Below, piece by piece: positions 22,882-31,555 of a stretch of DNA of 39,212 nt. The position numbers were made by a program, and so were the translations under genes. The notes beneath the pieces were generated by a model. The model did not search any database, had not been told where the DNA came from, and saw nothing but the letters and a program-made list of their open reading frames with translations. Within the stretch, counting starts at the first letter, position 1. The number at the start of each line of letters is the position of its first letter. The DNA is taken from assembly GCA_045591035.1 (NCBI GenBank), contig JAZNSG010000040.1, positions 1-39,212 of the forward strand, given 5' to 3'. Source of the stretch: SIG440 sp045591035. Its GTDB lineage: Bacteria > Bacillota > Clostridia > Monoglobales > Monoglobaceae.

Positions 22882-23379
22882 TTAATAACCGAATGCACCA
22901 CTTAACGATTCGTCATTCTCAATCCATTCTTTTTCAACGTCAACAATTGTGTATTCTGTTGGGGTGTTTCGGATAACAACGTTCTTTATACCTGCATTTA
23001 TGATAAGTCTCTTACACATAGAGCAGCTTGAAGTGTTTTCAACAAGCTCCCCGGACTTGTAATCTTTGCCCACAAGATAAAGGGTTGCATCAATCATATC
23101 CCGACGCGCGGCACTTATGATGCAATTTGCCTCAGCATGAACGCTTCGGCAAAGCTCATACCGTTCACCTCTGGGAATAGAAAGCTTTTCTCTTATGCAA
23201 AAACCCGCATCACAGCAGTTTTCACGGCCACGTGGCGCCCCAGTATAGCCCGTAGAAACAATCTCATCATTTTTCACAATGATCGCACCGAAATTGCGTC
23301 TTAGACAAGTTCCCCTTTCGATAACAGTTTCAGCAATATCCAGATAGTAATTGTTCTTATCGACTCTCTTTTTTTCCAT
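22882..23379 (-). CDS. Cytidine/deoxycytidylate deaminase family protein (dCMP deaminase-like)
   Basis: The 165-aa zinc-dependent deaminase would convert dCMP to dUMP, feeding dTTP synthesis. The zinc site is H81-A-E83 (HAEAN) and C119-x2-C122. The usual Pro before the first Cys (PCxxC) is Ser here (SSCSMC). A second Cys-rich loop near 55-61 (CCDAGFC) occurs in ComEB-type dCMP deaminases and may bind a structural zinc. GAGGG lies 7 bases before the ATG. It is monocistronic, divergent from tsaE and convergent with the phosphohexomutase. Alternative: a free-cytosine-nucleoside deaminase. Confidence 0.85.
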   Translation of the reverse strand: MEKKRVDKNNYYLDIAETVIERGTCLRRNFGAIIVKNDEIVSTGYTGAPRGRENCCDAGFCIREKLSIPRGERYELCRSVHAEANCIISAARRDMIDATLYLVGKDYKSGELVENTSSCSMCKRLIINAGIKNVVIRNTPTEYTIVDVEKEWIENDESLSGAFGY

Positions 23380-23419
23380 AAAAGCGCCCTCGTTTCTCTA
23401 AATTCTCACTTGTAATGTA

Positions 23420-23448
23420 ATTATACAACAAAATAAGACAAATTTCAA
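23420..23448 (-). promoter_or_regulatory. Promoter of the dCMP deaminase gene
   Basis: Minus-strand TTGAAA (23443-23448), 17 bp, TATAAT (23420-23425). Confidence 0.7.
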
Positions 23449-23458
23449 TAGTTTTGTA

Positions 23459-23487
23459 TTGACTTTGTGGGGAAAAATCGGTAAAAT
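23459..23487 (+). promoter_or_regulatory. Promoter of tsaE-tsaB-D,D-carboxypeptidase
   Basis: TTGACT (23459-23464), 17 bp, TAAAAT (23482-23487). The -35 is 10 bp from that of the divergent dCMP deaminase promoter, so one bound protein could affect both. Confidence 0.7.
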
Positions 23488-23524
23488 AAAAGAGGAAATA
23501 AATCAAAGAAACGGAAAGATTTTT

Positions 23525-23956
23525 ATGAAGGTATATGAAAGCCAAAGTGCACAGGAAACATTCAACATAGCAAAAGCCTTTGCAAAAGACCTGGTCCAGG
23601 GTGATGTTGTTGCTTTTTTTGGTGAGCTTGGCGCAGGGAAAACATCTTTTGTCAAAGGCATAGCTGACTACTTTGACGCAAAAGGCGAGGTGTCAAGTCC
23701 CACCTTTACCCTCGTAAATCAATATGACGGTGCAGAAACCCTTTACCACTTTGATGCATACAGACTCGAAAACGTCACCGAAGAGAACTGCGACTGGCTT
23801 GATGATTACTTTTTTGGTGACGGAATATGCCTTGTTGAATGGGCTGAGAATATTGCCGGAGTTTTACCTCGCGGATATATTTCAGTCAGGATAGAGAAGG
23901 CTGACGAAAAGGGAGATTGCTACAGAAAAATTTCAATTTCTAAACAGGGAGAATAG
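23525..23956 (+). CDS. tsaE: tRNA threonylcarbamoyladenosine biosynthesis protein TsaE
   Basis: The 143-aa ATPase powers turnover of the TsaB-TsaD-TsaE complex that makes t6A37 in ANN-decoding tRNAs. Walker A is GELGAGKT (33-40), SSPTF lies at 57-61, and VEWAENI (104-110) contains the conserved Trp. ATG 23525 is chosen with GGAAAG upstream; an in-frame ATG at 23459 would lie within the promoter. tsaB follows after 3 bases. Confidence 0.94.
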   Translation: MKVYESQSAQETFNIAKAFAKDLVQGDVVAFFGELGAGKTSFVKGIADYFDAKGEVSSPTFTLVNQYDGAETLYHFDAYRLENVTEENCDWLDDYFFGDGICLVEWAENIAGVLPRGYISVRIEKADEKGDCYRKISISKQGE

Positions 23957-23959
23957 AAA

Positions 23960-24658
23960 ATGCTTGTATTCGGTATAGATACTTGTTGCATGGCGGCGAC
24001 AGCAGCACTTGTGGACGAGCGGGTTCTGGTGGCCCAGACCGTGGTTAACCACAAAAAGACCCATTCCCAGATGATGATGCCCCAGATTGAAGAAATGTTC
24101 AAAATTTCGGGGATTGACCCAAAAGACGTTGACGCCTTTGCGGCGGCGGTTGGCCCCGGGTCGTTTACCGGTGTCAGGATCGGAGTCGCTACAGCAAAGG
24201 CAATGGCTCAGGCAGCGAATAAGCCTTGCATTGCAGTTTCCACGTTGGAGGCTCTTGCTTTTTCTTCCCAGCACTTTGACGGAATTGCCGCCCCCATACT
24301 TGACGCAAGACGAGAACAGGTCTACAACGCTCTTTTCAGTTGCGGTAAGTCGGGCATAACCAGACTTTGTGAAGACAGAGCCCTTTCTCTTGAAGATCTT
24401 CTTGAGGAGCTTTTCGAAATGGATAAAGATGTGATTTTTATGGGCGACGGAACTCTTGTTTTCCACGAAGAAATCAAAAGAAAGCTTGGAAGCCGTGCCT
24501 TTTTCGCCCCAAGGGTATCAAAAATGAACCTGGCGGGAGCGGTAGCCGAAATTGGCCTTGAAAAGTTCAGAAATGACGAAACCCTTTCATACGGAGAGCT
24601 TGTTCCGAAATATGTTCGTCTTTCTCAGGCCGAGCAGGACAGATTGAAAAAAGCATAG
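23960..24658 (+). CDS. tsaB: tRNA threonylcarbamoyladenosine biosynthesis protein TsaB
   Basis: The 232-aa ASKHA-fold scaffold binds TsaD in t6A synthesis. It begins LVFGIDTCC and has the signature VGPGSFTGVRIGVATAKAMA, without the catalytic iron-binding His pair of TsaD, which is normal for TsaB. AGGGAG precedes the ATG at the tsaE stop. rimI and tsaD, often next in line, are absent and must be elsewhere; a D,D-carboxypeptidase gene follows after 34 bp. Confidence 0.94.
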   Translation: MLVFGIDTCCMAATAALVDERVLVAQTVVNHKKTHSQMMMPQIEEMFKISGIDPKDVDAFAAAVGPGSFTGVRIGVATAKAMAQAANKPCIAVSTLEALAFSSQHFDGIAAPILDARREQVYNALFSCGKSGITRLCEDRALSLEDLLEELFEMDKDVIFMGDGTLVFHEEIKRKLGSRAFFAPRVSKMNLAGAVAEIGLEKFRNDETLSYGELVPKYVRLSQAEQDRLKKA

Positions 24659-24692
24659 GGTATACAGCAATACTTTGAGTTTGGAGGAAACA

Positions 24693-26060
24693 ATGAAAAT
24701 TCTAAAAAACAGAAAAATGCGGTCAAGAATCGCTTCAATATTTTTAACACTTGTTATTCTCACATCGGGAAGCTCATTTACGGCTTTTGCAGATGTTAAC
24801 GAGGTAAATCCTCAGGACATTACCGCCACAGCGGCAATTTTGGTTGACGCAAATACGGGGAATGTGCTGTTTGAGAAAAACTCTCAAAAGGTTATGTATC
24901 CGGCAAGTACCACCAAAATAATGACTGCTATGGTAGCCCTTGACGCAGTTGGTGCGGGAGAGGTTTCTCTTAATGACACCTTTGGCATGAGCGAAGGAGC
25001 ATATTCTACCATGGATATTGACGGAAGCATCATAGGTCTCAAGGTCGGGGAAGCCATGAACCTTAAGGGTCTTTTGCAGGGGCTTCTTATTGCCTCGGGC
25101 AACGATGCGGCTGCTGTGATTGCCGAGGGCGTTTCGGGAAGCATTGATGGATTTGTCGCAAGAATGAACGAAAAAGTCAAGGAGCTTGACCTTGAAAATA
25201 CTCATTTTATGAATCCTCACGGTCTGCACCACGAAAACCACTACACTACAGCAAAAGATATGATGATAATAACCCGAAAAGCGATGGAAAACCCCACTTT
25301 CCGCGAAATCGTTGAGTGTGCACACATATATTTGCCAAAAACCAATATGTCCGACGAAAGATATTTTATCAACACAAACAATCTGGTTTCAAGAATGAGA
25401 TATCCTTATTATTTCTATGATAAGGCTACGGGGATAAAAACGGGCTCAACCTCTCAGGCAGGGTCATGCCTGGTAGCATCGGCTCAGGACGGAGGAAAGT
25501 CGGTAATCAGCGTTTTGTTCAACTCTGAGGACAACTCCACCTCACACAATGAGTCAAAACTTCTTCTTGAATACGGACTCACAGCATTTTCCCTCAGAAC
25601 CGTGGCTAAACGTGACGACATTTTCGGAGAAATAAAGCTGAAACAAGCGGCAGACGGCACGGATTATCTTTTGCTGTCGGCAGCAAAAAACTTTGAGGTA
25701 CTGTTCCCAAAAGACGGTAACCCCGACCATATTGAAGTTGTGACCGAAATCCCGGAAAAGGTTTATGCCCCTATCGCCTCAGGGCAGGTTATCGGAAAGG
25801 CAAAGTTCATCTATGATGGCAGAGAGATCGGCTATGTTGACCTTTGCTCTACAATGGAGGTAAAACGGCACTTCCTTGGATTTTTGATGAGCTTTGGGGA
25901 ATGGGTTTGGAGCTTCAAACTCGTAAAAGCTGTTGTTTACATATTCCTTGCAGTGGTAATCTTGTTTGTGCTTCTTATTTGCATTGGTTTTTATCGGGCA
26001 ATCAAAAAGAGCAAACACAAAAAGCGCAGAATGAGCAATTACAATCCACCACAATATTAA
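24693..26060 (+). CDS. Serine-type D-Ala-D-Ala carboxypeptidase (DacF/PBP5-like)
   Basis: The 455-aa low-molecular-mass penicillin-binding protein trims the terminal D-Ala of peptidoglycan stem peptides. Catalytic motifs: S72-T-T-K75, S135-G-N137, K248-T-G250. An N-terminal signal peptide (about 1-34, ending SSFTAFA) exports it. A PBP5-type C-terminal beta domain is followed by a hydrophobic helix (about 408-435) and a very basic tail, so it is a membrane anchor rather than the amphipathic helix of Bacillus DacA. GGAGG marks ATG 24693. It is last in the tsaE-tsaB run. Its TAA shares bases with the convergent ylbJ stop. A DacF-like, sporulation-related role is possible but not shown. Confidence 0.9.
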   Translation: MKILKNRKMRSRIASIFLTLVILTSGSSFTAFADVNEVNPQDITATAAILVDANTGNVLFEKNSQKVMYPASTTKIMTAMVALDAVGAGEVSLNDTFGMSEGAYSTMDIDGSIIGLKVGEAMNLKGLLQGLLIASGNDAAAVIAEGVSGSIDGFVARMNEKVKELDLENTHFMNPHGLHHENHYTTAKDMMIITRKAMENPTFREIVECAHIYLPKTNMSDERYFINTNNLVSRMRYPYYFYDKATGIKTGSTSQAGSCLVASAQDGGKSVISVLFNSEDNSTSHNESKLLLEYGLTAFSLRTVAKRDDIFGEIKLKQAADGTDYLLLSAAKNFEVLFPKDGNPDHIEVVTEIPEKVYAPIASGQVIGKAKFIYDGREIGYVDLCSTMEVKRHFLGFLMSFGEWVWSFKLVKAVVYIFLAVVILFVLLICIGFYRAIKKSKHKKRRMSNYNPPQY

Positions 26061-27157
26061 TTTGATTTTCTTGTTCTTTTAGTTTTTGATGATATGATGC
26101 AAAGCAAAAGAGCTATGATAAGAAAACATAGCAAAGTTTTCAAAGCAAAAACAAAATAATATCCAGGCTCTGCCGACAATTCGGCAGAGCTTTCATTTTT
26201 AAAAACAGAGTGAGCAACCGGGAAAATTCTTACCAAAACTATAGTTATTATGGCAGAAATACCGCCTTGGAGAAGCTTCCCGAAAAAATACGTCCGCAAT
26301 GATAATCCACAATCAGATATCACAGAGCTTACCTGAAGCAAAACAGAAATGCCCGAAAAAGCGATAAAAAAGGAAATCAGCGGAAGCCTCAGATCTGGCA
26401 AAAAAGAAAGACCCGAAATTTCCTTTATTCCCCCTGTGATTTCAAGAAACCCGTGCAAATAGGGAGAAATTGCCGATTTGGGAAAGCTGACAGCAAAAAC
26501 CGAGAAGAACACAACAAACCCACAGATTTTCAGCATGGTCAGGCAAGACGAATCCATAACACTTCCCAAGCTCAAAAAACCGCTTTTGATGGTCTGTTTC
26601 GGGGCAGCCCCGAGACGATTTTTTGGCTGACTGTCTTTGGAGCCAATATTCTTTAGTAAAATCCCCGTAATTATCGCAGAAAGAATATGAGATAAATAGA
26701 GCAAAATACCAAGAGAATGATTTCCCAAAAATTTTTCACCAACAACCGACATAACAAAAAGCGGACCCGAGTTGTTGCAAAAGGCACACATACGCTCGGC
26801 TTCGGATTTTGTGCATTGTCCCGTCGTATAGAGTTTGGCGGCACTAACTGCACCTATGGGATAGCCACTCACCATGCCAAGAACAAATGCCGCAGCTCCG
26901 CTTCCGGGCAGGTTAAAAAGCGGTCGCATAAGGGGGGCGAAAAACCGTCCGCAAACAGTGCCCATGCCACTTTGGAAAAAGAAACCGCTGAATATTAGAA
27001 AGGGAAAAAGAGACGGAATGACCGTATCAAGACAAAGAGAAACCGCCGTCTTTGCCACCGAAATACACTCCCCGGGATTGGAAACAAGAAAAACTGCCAG
27101 GTTAAAAAAGCTGAGCAAAAAGGTTGTGCGGAGCACCTTTTTGAATGATTGCATCAT
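26057..27157 (-). CDS. ylbJ: Sporulation integral membrane protein YlbJ (Gate domain)
   Basis: The 366-aa membrane protein has about eight hydrophobic segments and two Gate (nucleoside-recognition) halves. The family signature region is PSLFPFLIFSGFF ... GMVSGYPIGAVSAAKLY ... CNNSGPLFV. In Bacillus YlbJ is made in the mother cell under sigma-E and is needed for normal spore envelope assembly; the transported substrate is unknown. It is slightly shorter than Bacillus YlbJ (about 400 aa). GGGGG lies 10 bases before the ATG. It is divergent from yqfC, another sporulation gene, and its TAA overlaps the convergent carboxypeptidase stop by four bases with no terminator between them. Confidence 0.85.
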   Translation of the reverse strand: MMQSFKKVLRTTFLLSFFNLAVFLVSNPGECISVAKTAVSLCLDTVIPSLFPFLIFSGFFFQSGMGTVCGRFFAPLMRPLFNLPGSGAAAFVLGMVSGYPIGAVSAAKLYTTGQCTKSEAERMCAFCNNSGPLFVMSVVGEKFLGNHSLGILLYLSHILSAIITGILLKNIGSKDSQPKNRLGAAPKQTIKSGFLSLGSVMDSSCLTMLKICGFVVFFSVFAVSFPKSAISPYLHGFLEITGGIKEISGLSFLPDLRLPLISFFIAFSGISVLLQVSSVISDCGLSLRTYFFGKLLQGGISAIITIVLVRIFPVAHSVFKNESSAELSAEPGYYFVFALKTLLCFLIIALLLCIISSKTKRTRKSN

Positions 27158-27249
27158 AGAAGATAACCCCCTTTATTCATACTAATATATTCATTAATCC
27201 TGAAGTTTACGCATAAATTCAAGTATACAGAATAAGGCAGGTGTTTTCT

Positions 27250-27561
27250 TTGAAAAATAGAAGAAGAGAAAAGTCAAAAGGCACGGAAGAAAAATCCCTG
27301 AAAATGCGGGCGGCAGACGCCCTTGGTGCAGCAAAGGAGGTTATTCTCAATTCTGCCCGGCTGGTTTTTGTAGGGAACTTCGAGGTTACTGTTGAAAACT
27401 ACAAGTGTATTGAAACCTATACCCCCTGCAAAATCGAAATAGAGACCGAATCTCAAAGCATCAGGCTTTCAGGGGAAACCCTTGAGATTAAGACCATCAC
27501 CCAGGATATGCTTTATGTAACCGGCTTTATACAAAGCCTTGAGTTTTACAAGGGGGTGTAG
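27250..27561 (+). CDS. yqfC: Sporulation protein YqfC (YabP/YqfC family)
   Basis: The 103-aa small protein has the YabP-like beta-rich core (EVILNSARLVFVGNFEVTVENYKCIETYT ... IRLSGETLEI ... GFIQSLEF). Bacillus YqfC is sigma-E dependent and of unknown mechanism; it pairs with YqfD. TTG 27250 is preferred, with AGGTG six bases upstream, giving the usual basic N-terminus (KNRRREK); GTG 27241 is possible but overlaps that ribosome site. It heads the plus-strand cluster, and yqfD starts 5 bp after its stop. Confidence 0.85.
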   Translation: MKNRRREKSKGTEEKSLKMRAADALGAAKEVILNSARLVFVGNFEVTVENYKCIETYTPCKIEIETESQSIRLSGETLEIKTITQDMLYVTGFIQSLEFYKGV

Positions 27562-27565
27562 CCTT

Positions 27566-28792
27566 ATGTGGATTAAACGGTTGATTGACTTTATGGCAGG
27601 ATATGTCACGGTCGTGGCAGAGGGAAAGTTCCTTGAACGGTTTTTGAATATATGTATGCGGCGAAACATATTCTTAAGCGACGTAAAGCACAGAGGCGAG
27701 GAACGGCTCGAGGTTCGCCTTGGCCGAAAGGATTTCAAAAGGCTTCGGCCGGTTGCCCGAAAAACAAAAACACGAGTAAGAATATTAGGTCGCCACGGAC
27801 TTCCGTTCTTCCTGCACAAATACAAAAAACGGAAACTGGCAGTCATTGGCCTTGTTTTGTTTTTTGGGATGCTTTGGTTTCTTTCAGGGCACATTATGGG
27901 AATAGATATAACCGGAAACGAAAGAATTGACACAAAGGCACTGAAAGAAGGGCTTCGAGAGGCCGGGGTTTTTTATGGCGCAAACGCTTCCCGGATTGAC
28001 AGAAAATCGGTGCAAAATAAAATGATGACGGACTTTGATGATATTGCCTGGATTGGAATAAACATAAAAGGCTCAAGAGCATATATAGAGGTAAAGGAGC
28101 GCCTTGACACAGACCTTGGTGAAAGCAAAGAAGTTCCCTGCAACATAATTGCCGCCCGGGATGGTATTGTAAGGATTTTGGATATTAAAGAGGGGCAGAG
28201 CGTGGTAAAAACAAACACTATGGTTGAAAAAGGGGATTTGCTGGTAAGCGGAGCTGTTAACAGCTCGGTTGACGGTATTCGCTTTGTTCATTCCTTTGGC
28301 TCGGTTTTTGCTGAAACGACTTATGAAAAGCGCCGGGTTTATTCCCTTGAATACACCGAAAAGCTGTATACAGGCAAAACGAAAACAAAAACTTCGGTTG
28401 AAATTTTGGGCATAAATTTAAACCTTTATTTAAAAGAAAAATCGTCTTTTGCAAAAAGTGATGCATCAAGCAAAAGAACGGAATACCCAATGCTTTGGGG
28501 GTATTTGCCGTCAGTCTATTTAAATCAAAAAATTCACAGCGAATACACCGAGGTGAAAAAGAGCCGAACTGTGAGTGATATAGCCGAGCTTGGGCGTAAG
28601 GAGCTTTTGGAAGAACTAAAAAAAGAAATGGGTGAGACTGCCGAGATTAAAGATGTTTCGGTCACATTTTCGGAAGTTTCTCAAAACAAGGTCGAAATAG
28701 TGGTTAAGGCTTTGTGTTTTGAGGATATTGCCCATCAATCACCGATTGACAAAATCGAAAATATACAGTATGATAAGGTAGAGGAAAAATAA
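27566..28792 (+). CDS. yqfD: Sporulation protein YqfD
   Basis: The 408-aa protein has a conserved N-terminal soluble region, one transmembrane segment at 91-111 (preceded by a basic KYKKRK) and a large C-terminal extracytoplasmic domain, the YqfD family layout. In Bacillus it is a sigma-E gene required for normal sporulation efficiency; the mechanism is unknown. The start is fixed by AGGGGGTG just upstream of the ATG. phoH follows after 50 bp with no terminator, so sporulation and housekeeping genes share this transcription unit. Confidence 0.9.
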   Translation: MWIKRLIDFMAGYVTVVAEGKFLERFLNICMRRNIFLSDVKHRGEERLEVRLGRKDFKRLRPVARKTKTRVRILGRHGLPFFLHKYKKRKLAVIGLVLFFGMLWFLSGHIMGIDITGNERIDTKALKEGLREAGVFYGANASRIDRKSVQNKMMTDFDDIAWIGINIKGSRAYIEVKERLDTDLGESKEVPCNIIAARDGIVRILDIKEGQSVVKTNTMVEKGDLLVSGAVNSSVDGIRFVHSFGSVFAETTYEKRRVYSLEYTEKLYTGKTKTKTSVEILGINLNLYLKEKSSFAKSDASSKRTEYPMLWGYLPSVYLNQKIHSEYTEVKKSRTVSDIAELGRKELLEELKKEMGETAEIKDVSVTFSEVSQNKVEIVVKALCFEDIAHQSPIDKIENIQYDKVEEK

Positions 28793-28842
28793 CCACAAAA
28801 AGGCTTTATTAAGCACAGAAAAGGAAGGTCTACGAAAGATAT

Positions 28843-29853
28843 ATGGAACGACACATTGAGGTAGAGAGAATGGAACTGCTCATAAACCTTTTCGGCAGCT
28901 TTGACGAGAATGTGAGGCTTATTGAAAAGGAATTTGACGTGGCAGTCATAAACCGAGGCTCAGACATCAAAGTGGGTGGCGAGCCCGAAAATGTTGATTT
29001 GGCAGTCCGTGTAATGCAGAACCTTATGGGTATGGCACATTCAGGGGCAGTTATCGGCGAACAGGAAGTCAGATATGTTATCTCCCAAATCCGAGAGGGA
29101 AATGAAAAAGAGCTTGAAACTCTTGGTCAGGATTGTGTCTGCATAACCTCAAGAGGAACGCCCATTCGTGCTAAAACCTTAGGTCAGAAGCAATATATAA
29201 ACACCATCGAAAAAAATTCCATTGTTTTTGGAATCGGCCCTGCAGGAACGGGAAAAACCTACCTTGCAGTAGCCATGGCAGTTAAAGCATTTAAAAATAA
29301 AGAAGTCAACAAAATCATTCTCACAAGACCTGCTGTGGAGGCGGGTGAATCCCTGGGCTTTCTGCCGGGGGATATGCAGGAAAAGGTTGACCCGTATCTG
29401 AGACCCCTTTATGATGCTTTGGGGGATATGCTTGGGGGCGAAGCCTTTCACAAGAATATTGAGCGTGGACTCATTGAGGTTGCACCTTTGGCGTATATGC
29501 GTGGCAGAACGTTGGATGATGCCTTTATTATCCTTGACGAAGCTCAAAACACCACTCCCGAGCAGATGAAGATGTTTCTCACAAGAATGGGTTTTTCGTC
29601 CAAGATTGTTGTCACGGGGGATATAACCCAGATAGACCTGCCCTCAAATAAAAAATCAGGGCTTCGGGATGCTGAGATAGTACTCAAAAATGTTGAGGGT
29701 ATTGAATTTATGTACCTGAGCGAAAAGGACGTTGTGAGACATCCTCTTGTTCAACAGATAGTCAAGGCATACGAGAGAAAAACCATAGAGCGTGAGCGGA
29801 TAAGCGCAAAAAATAACAACAGGGGCAAACGAAAATATGAAGATAGCCATTAG
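28843..29853 (+). CDS. phoH: PhoH-like protein (YbeZ family ATPase)
   Basis: The 336-aa P-loop ATPase/RNA helicase-like protein, usually encoded beside ybeY, is implicated in rRNA and RNA metabolism. Walker A is GPAGTGKT (132-139); Walker B appears as FIILDEAQNTTPEQ (about 229-240), followed by the VTGDITQIDLP sensor motif. The first ~100 residues form the usual N-terminal domain. The last 17 bases overlap the start of ybeY, implying translational coupling. The 7TM-HD c-di-AMP phosphodiesterase gene (pgpH/yqfF), normally between phoH and ybeY in Bacillota, is missing. Confidence 0.94.
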   Translation: MERHIEVERMELLINLFGSFDENVRLIEKEFDVAVINRGSDIKVGGEPENVDLAVRVMQNLMGMAHSGAVIGEQEVRYVISQIREGNEKELETLGQDCVCITSRGTPIRAKTLGQKQYINTIEKNSIVFGIGPAGTGKTYLAVAMAVKAFKNKEVNKIILTRPAVEAGESLGFLPGDMQEKVDPYLRPLYDALGDMLGGEAFHKNIERGLIEVAPLAYMRGRTLDDAFIILDEAQNTTPEQMKMFLTRMGFSSKIVVTGDITQIDLPSNKKSGLRDAEIVLKNVEGIEFMYLSEKDVVRHPLVQQIVKAYERKTIERERISAKNNNRGKRKYEDSH

Positions 29854-30322
29854 AAACAATCAAAAAAAGTTCAAAGTGACAAAAGCACTCCGAGATTTGG
29901 TTCGGGAATCCATAAAAGCAACCCTTTTGTATATGGGTTTTGAAACAAAGGTAGAGATAAGTGTCATGTTTACGGACAACGAAGAAATCCGAACGCTGAA
30001 CAACGAACACAGAGGGATCGACCGTGCGACAGATGTTTTGTCCTTTCCCCTTATTGAGTACGATGAGGAAGGCAACATCCTTGAAGAATATATGGACTTT
30101 AACCCCTCCGGAGAAATGGTCCTTGGTGATATAGTTATATCCCTTGAACGGGCATCAGAACAAGCCGATGAATACGGTCACTCCTTTGACCGTGAGGTGG
30201 GTTTTTTGACGGTACACTCTATGCTTCATCTTCTCGGCTATGACCACGAAATTCCCGAGGATGAGAAAGAAATGTTTGGATACCAAACCGAGATACTTGA
30301 CGAAATGGGGCTGAAAAGATAG
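29837..30322 (+). CDS. ybeY: rRNA maturation RNase YbeY
   Basis: The 161-aa metal-dependent endoribonuclease acts in 16S rRNA 3' processing and ribosome quality control. The zinc site H127-x3-H131-x5-H137 (HSMLHLLGYDH) is intact, with the conserved RATDVLSFP upstream (63-71). It overlaps phoH and is followed 35 bp later by era, the GTPase that also acts on 16S rRNA. Confidence 0.96.
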   Translation: MKIAIRNNQKKFKVTKALRDLVRESIKATLLYMGFETKVEISVMFTDNEEIRTLNNEHRGIDRATDVLSFPLIEYDEEGNILEEYMDFNPSGEMVLGDIVISLERASEQADEYGHSFDREVGFLTVHSMLHLLGYDHEIPEDEKEMFGYQTEILDEMGLKR

Positions 30323-30357
30323 AGCTTCCCCACATTACCAAAGAAAGAGGAAAATAA

Positions 30358-31242
30358 ATGAAATCAGGATTTGTAGCAATCACAGGACGCCCCAACGCAG
30401 GGAAGTCAACCCTTATGAACAAAATTATCGGGGAAAAGGTGGCTATTGTCTCAAACAAGCCCCAGACCACAAGAACAAAAATTATGGGAGTTCACACAAA
30501 GGACGATTGCCAGATTGTGTTTATTGACACCCCAGGAATACACAAGCCCCATAACAAGCTTGGAGAGAGGATGGAAAAATACATCTACACCGCAACGCAA
30601 GAGGTTGACGTTCTTCTTTATGTTGTGGACTGCAATCTCCATGAAAACGAATACGAAAAGGAAAGAAAGGCCCTTGAGGGACTGAAAAAGTCGGATGTTC
30701 CCGTTATTTTGGTTGTTAACAAGGTTGACACCGTTGAAAAGCTGTCGGTTCTTCCGGTTATTGAAAGGCTCTCAGCCCTTTATGATTTTGCGGGGATTGT
30801 GCCCCTTTCCGCCCGGATGGGAGATAATGTTGATGCGCTTTTGGGCGAAATTACGGAGTTCCTTGATGAGGGGCCCCAGTTCTTCCCCGGCGACCTTATA
30901 ACCGACCAGCCCGAAAGACAAATTGTTGCGGAATATATCCGTGAAAAGGCCCTGAGACTTCTTAACCAGGAAATCCCCCACGGGGTTGCCGTTGAAATTG
31001 AACGAATGAAAAAAAGGGATAACGGAACCTATGAAATCTTAGCGGCTATCTACTGTGAACGCCAAAGCCACAAGGCAATAATTATCGGCAAAAAAGGCGA
31101 AAAGCTTAAGCAGATTGGCAGTCGCGCCCGTGAAGATATTGAAAGATTTTTGGGAGCAAAGGTTTATCTTGAGCTTTGGGTCAAGGTAAAGGAAGATTGG
31201 CGCAACAAGGAAGCCTTTATGAATACCATTGGTTTTGAATAA
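30358..31242 (+). CDS. era: GTPase Era
   Basis: The 294-aa ribosome-assembly GTPase binds the 3' end of 16S rRNA. G1 is GRPNAGKST (10-18), G3 DTPG (57-60) and G4 NKVD (121-124). The C-terminal KH domain contains IIGKKGEKLKQIG. AGAGG precedes the ATG. dgkA and cdd, usual upstream neighbours in Bacillus, are absent. Confidence 0.97.
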   Translation: MKSGFVAITGRPNAGKSTLMNKIIGEKVAIVSNKPQTTRTKIMGVHTKDDCQIVFIDTPGIHKPHNKLGERMEKYIYTATQEVDVLLYVVDCNLHENEYEKERKALEGLKKSDVPVILVVNKVDTVEKLSVLPVIERLSALYDFAGIVPLSARMGDNVDALLGEITEFLDEGPQFFPGDLITDQPERQIVAEYIREKALRLLNQEIPHGVAVEIERMKKRDNGTYEILAAIYCERQSHKAIIIGKKGEKLKQIGSRAREDIERFLGAKVYLELWVKVKEDWRNKEAFMNTIGFE

Positions 31243-31384
31243 GATATTTCATTTTGATTAAGGCTCGGATTTTTTAAAAAATTATTTCGGCAAAATCTGG
31301 GTTTTAGGGTTAAATGTAACAGTATATAAATTTTTACCTTTTTCTATACTAAGTTCAGGACGAATACAAACGGAGGGAAATTGT

Positions 31385-31555
31385 ATGGAGAAGTTTGAGC
31401 ATTTTGCATGGTGTGCCTTTGAAGCAACGGGCGGAGTCAAGGAATATCTGAAATACAAAGCATTGAAAAACGATAAAACGGAATTTGAGGCAGGTGTTGG
31501 AATTGGGGTTGATAAAAACATCGGGAATAGTGACAAAAACCACGAAATACGGTGA
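31385..31555 (+). CDS. YqzL family small protein
   Basis: The 56-aa protein begins MEKFEHFAWCAFEATGGVKE, then YLKYKAL, matching the short YqzL pattern (FAW..FE.TG.I..YL.YK) normally found between era and recO in Bacillota. Its function is unknown. GGAGGG lies about 8 bases before the ATG at 31385, the best ribosome site in this interval. Family members are usually about 45-50 aa; here the last ~17 codons overlap the recO start in another frame, so the extra tail (NIGNSDKNHEIR) may be a by-product of the overlap. Confidence 0.75.
   Translation: MEKFEHFAWCAFEATGGVKEYLKYKALKNDKTEFEAGVGIGVDKNIGNSDKNHEIR

Noticed and set aside
27158..27249. Specific sigma-E promoters for yqfC and ylbJ
   Set aside because: CATACTAA and CATAAATT resemble -10 elements, but no convincing -35 at the right spacing could be assigned, so none is annotated.
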